Positions 61,671 through 64,000 of a DNA stretch of 64,000 nucleotides are shown here, in pieces. Below the pieces are notes generated by a model, which saw only the letters and a program-made list of their open reading frames with translations, ran no database searches and had not been told where the DNA came from. Position 1 is the first letter of the stretch. Every line of letters begins with the position of its first letter. The translations under genes and the position numbers were made by a program. The stretch lies in the NCBI RefSeq assembly GCF_900491745.1, contig NZ_UETR01000012.1, positions 62,001 through 126,000 on the forward strand. Reading direction: 5' to 3'. Source of the stretch: Amarolinea aalborgensis. Lineage in GTDB: Bacteria > Chloroflexota > Anaerolineae > SSC4 > Amarolineaceae.

Positions 61671-62105
61671 GAATCTGTCTCCTAATACCTTCGGCATTAT
61701 CCCTACAAACGTGCGAGCTGTCAATACCGCCGGCCCCAATGGCCGCCGCCGCATGCATTCGGGGCGCAAGAGCGTTCCGGCGCCAAGCCAGACCAGGCGA
61801 ACGCCGGGCTACTCGCTCTCTCTAAACGAACGAACAGGCGCTTTTGTTTCGCGCGGCGGCAGGCATCGGCAGAACGGGCGACGGTGCGCGGCGGCCAGTC
61901 AAACGTTTGGCAAGAATATCTAACGCGAAGCTGCAAAGCCTCAAGGCCGCAGAGCGTTTTCTTAGCGTCTTTGCACCGCGGCGCGTTGGCATTAAAGCAT
62001 TCGGTTTTAGCTTGCCTGAATTAGGATTTGAGGTTTGGGTTTTGGGATTTGAGGTTTGGGCTGTGGTATAATCTGGTCACGATTTGCTTGGTAGAAAGGC
62101 TGCGC
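61671..62105. other. Intergenic stretch with direct repeats and promoter of rnz
   Basis: About 435 bases between divergent genes. No gene is supported. It holds two exact 16-bp direct copies of GGATTTGAGGTTTGGG (62024-62039 and 62045-62060, 21-base period) immediately before a TATAAT at 62067-62072, the likely rnz promoter, 33 bases before the start. Confidence 0.65.
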
Positions 62106-63053
62106 ATGTTTGAAGTGGTGTTCTTGGGTACGTCGGCATCTGCGCCGTCGGTTCAGCGAGGATTGTCGTCCGCGGTGGTCATGCACGGCGAATACCGATT
62201 TATGATTGATTGCGGCGAAGGAACGCAGCGACAGCTTCTGCGCAGCCGATTGGGGTTCAAACGCCTCGATCGCATTCTGATTACGCACGGCCATCTCGAC
62301 CATATCCTGGGCCTGGGCGGGCTGGCGTCCACGCTGGGACGCTGGGAAACGCTCGAGCGGCTGGACATTTTTGGCGGCCGCTCTGCGCTCAAGCGCATCG
62401 AGGGACTTCTGCGCGTGGTTTTCGGCTCAGCCAGATTTCCGATGACCGTGTCGCTCAATCCGCTTGACCATGGTCCGGTGCTAGAGACACGCGATTTCGT
62501 GGTCAGCGCCTTCCCCATCAACCACCGTGGGCCAGACTGTTTCGGCTTCGTGTTTGAAGAGCGCGCGCGGCGGCCTTTCCTGGCCGAAAAAGCGGCCGCA
62601 CTGGGCGTGCCGGCCGGCCCGGTGCGGCGACGCCTGGTTGACGGGCAGAGCATCACGCTGGATGACGGCCGCGTGATCCATGCGGATGACGTGCTCGGCC
62701 CCGTGGTCAACGGGGTCAAGCTGGTTTTCATCAACGATATCAGCGAAACGACTGGGCTGGAGAAGATCGCCGACCAGGCCGATGCCCTGGTGATTGAATC
62801 CACCTATTGCCGCGATGAGTTGGCGCTGGCGCGCGAGTTCGGTCACTTGACGGCGGCCGACGCGGCGCAGCTGGCCGCAGCTGCTAACGTCAAACAGCTC
62901 ATCTTGACCCATCTCTCACGCCGGTATCACCCACAGCAGGTGCTTGACGAAGCACGCGCTATCTTCGCCGCCACCAGCGTAGCCAACGATCTCGATCATT
63001 TCAAGATTGTCAAGGGCAAACCGGTGGAACTTGTGCGCGCAGAAACATCATGA
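62106..63053 (+). CDS. rnz: Ribonuclease Z
   Basis: A 315-residue metallo-beta-lactamase-fold endonuclease that trims tRNA 3' ends. ATG 62106 (MFEVVFLGTSASAPSVQRG) is the family start, preceded by AAAGG. Metal ligands are intact: THGHLDHILG (about 63-68), His in FPINHRGPDCFGF, Asp in FINDISETTG, and His in ILTHLSRRYHPQQ. The phosphate-binding GTSASAP loop is typical of the long-arm-less bacterial RNase Z. The stop overlaps the manA start (ATGA), so the two genes are transcribed together even though their roles differ. Confidence 0.95.
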   Translation: MFEVVFLGTSASAPSVQRGLSSAVVMHGEYRFMIDCGEGTQRQLLRSRLGFKRLDRILITHGHLDHILGLGGLASTLGRWETLERLDIFGGRSALKRIEGLLRVVFGSARFPMTVSLNPLDHGPVLETRDFVVSAFPINHRGPDCFGFVFEERARRPFLAEKAAALGVPAGPVRRRLVDGQSITLDDGRVIHADDVLGPVVNGVKLVFINDISETTGLEKIADQADALVIESTYCRDELALAREFGHLTAADAAQLAAAANVKQLILTHLSRRYHPQQVLDEARAIFAATSVANDLDHFKIVKGKPVELVRAETS

Positions 63054-64000
63054 CGTCTCTTTATCCACTCACATTTACACCTGTTCTCAAGCATTACCTG
63101 TGGGGCGGACGCAACCTGGAGCAGCTTGGGCGTCAACTCCCGCTCACTGGCCCTGTGGCCGAAAGCTGGGAGATCGCCGGACATGCCGACGGCACGACGG
63201 TTGTGGACAACGGGCCTTTCGCAGGCCAGCCACTGACTGCGGTGCAGGAGGTCTTGGGGTTGGACTTGATCGGCCGGCGCAATGCCTGGGCGCACGCGCG
63301 CGGTAAATTCCCACTCCTCGTCAAACTCCTCGACGCCCATGCCCCGCTCTCGGTCCAGGTGCACCCAGATGACGACTACGCACTGGCCCATGAAGACAAC
63401 GAACTGGGCAAGACTGAGATGTGGGTGGTGCTGCACGCCGAACCAGACGCGCATATCATCCTGGGCGTCAAAGCCGGCGCCAATGCTACGAACTTCCGCG
63501 AGGCTTTGGCCGTGGGCAGCCTGGAGCCATTTCTGCATGTCGTACCGGTCAAAGCAGGCGATCATGTTTGCGTGCCGGCCGGCGCCTTGCACGCCATTAT
63601 GGGTGGGTTGCTCATCGTCGAAATTCAGCAGAATTCCAACGCAACCTACCGCGTCTACGATTGGGGGCGCGTCGGCGCGGACGGTGAGCCGCGTCAACTG
63701 CATATAGACAAGGCGCTGGAGGTGATTGATTTTGGACACGCGGAGCCTGCCGTGGGTCAACCGCGCTGGCTGCTGGAGAGCGATGGCGTGCAGCGCTGGG
63801 AGCTGTGTCGCAACCACTACTTTGTGACTGAACGCGTCATCATGACGCCCGGCGCAGTCTTCCACGGCGCGTGCCTGGGCGAAACCCTGGAAATTTGGGG
63901 GGCGCTGACCGGAGAGGTAGATGTCAACGGCGTGCGGCTGCCAGCCGTGCGCTTCACCCTGCTGCCCGCGGCGCTTGGCTCATTCCATGTGCACGCCGCC
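63050..64000 (+). CDS. manA: Mannose-6-phosphate isomerase, class I, 3' end outside window
   Basis: The first 317 codons of a zinc-dependent isomerase interconverting mannose 6-phosphate and fructose 6-phosphate; the reading frame has no stop before the window ends. ATG 63050 overlaps the rnz stop. It opens TSLYPLTFTPVLKHYLWGGR, then zinc ligands appear in order: Gln/His in SVQVHPDDDYA, Glu in GKTEMWVVL, and His in VPAGALHAIMGG, followed by IVEIQQNSNATYRVYDWGR. This pattern is that of ManA class I. Products feed GDP-mannose and glycan synthesis. It probably lacks only its last few residues, since family proteins are about 320-390 long. Confidence 0.94.
   Translation, partial: MTSLYPLTFTPVLKHYLWGGRNLEQLGRQLPLTGPVAESWEIAGHADGTTVVDNGPFAGQPLTAVQEVLGLDLIGRRNAWAHARGKFPLLVKLLDAHAPLSVQVHPDDDYALAHEDNELGKTEMWVVLHAEPDAHIILGVKAGANATNFREALAVGSLEPFLHVVPVKAGDHVCVPAGALHAIMGGLLIVEIQQNSNATYRVYDWGRVGADGEPRQLHIDKALEVIDFGHAEPAVGQPRWLLESDGVQRWELCRNHYFVTERVIMTPGAVFHGACLGETLEIWGALTGEVDVNGVRLPAVRFTLLPAALGSFHVHAA

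Overview
This GC-rich window of densely packed genes looks like chromosomal DNA of a Chloroflexota bacterium (Anaerolineae/Caldilineae-like), probably from a metagenome or draft assembly. The pointers are a GAF-rich membrane histidine kinase, a GHMP mevalonate kinase, Pro-Thr-rich secreted proteins, Uma2/XisH/XisI/BrnT/HicAB accessory genes, a DUF2723 membrane protein and GTP-dependent PEP carboxykinase. This placement is inferred from gene content; no rRNA, tRNA or CRISPR array was seen.

Layout. 1-6.2 kb: sensor kinase, a C-terminal scrap of a sodium-pumping decarboxylase beta subunit, and a large subtilase. 6.4-13.0 kb: a GNAT-like protein, then a long minus-strand series. This series starts with MauE-like and MauD-like redox proteins, a 16-cysteine exported protein, a previously hidden 55-residue membrane protein and a cysteine-free CcdA/MauF-like membrane protein. 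It continues with trmB, a methyltransferase, a HAD phosphatase and a Nudix hydrolase, the last three sharing overlapping start/stop codons. 13.3-21 kb: a stand-alone glycogen-binding-type domain protein, a HerA-like ATPase, a tiny membrane protein, mutS2, a MaoC hydratase and hicAB. 21.2-32.8 kb (plus strand, apart from the asparaginase): recN, Uma2, isoaspartyl peptidase, a NYN-HEAT protein, two peptidases, a frameshifted xisH with xisI, mevalonate kinase coupled to a UbiD-family decarboxylase, and thpR.

32.8-47.4 kb: an Amt-like membrane protein that lacks the twin histidines, a DUF2723 protein, an SDR/methyltransferase pair, a zinc-ribbon protein, an AGPS-like flavoprotein, an MFS carrier, MscS, a Gfo/Idh oxidoreductase, mutY and pckG. 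47.6-54.2 kb: two overlapping alpha/beta hydrolases (one without its serine nucleophile) downstream of a brnT/brnA-type pair whose toxin gene is frameshifted, then a HAD phosphatase, an acyl-CoA ligase and a secreted SATPTP-repeat protein. 54.3-64 kb: galK, fabF, an RsmB/F-type methyltransferase, a divergent-PAP2 protein, a TPR lytic transglycosylase, rnz and manA, which runs off the end.

Most genes are housekeeping or metabolic. The most interesting parts are the MauDE-linked cysteine-rich operon with its own candidate operator, and the mevalonate kinase/UbiD pair, which may point to an archaeal-type anhydromevalonate route. Next come a 29-bp repeat placed in the same reading frame inside two unrelated genes, and several enzymes with altered catalytic residues (MutY Asp to Glu, hydrolase Ser to Ala, Amt His/His to Phe/Phe).
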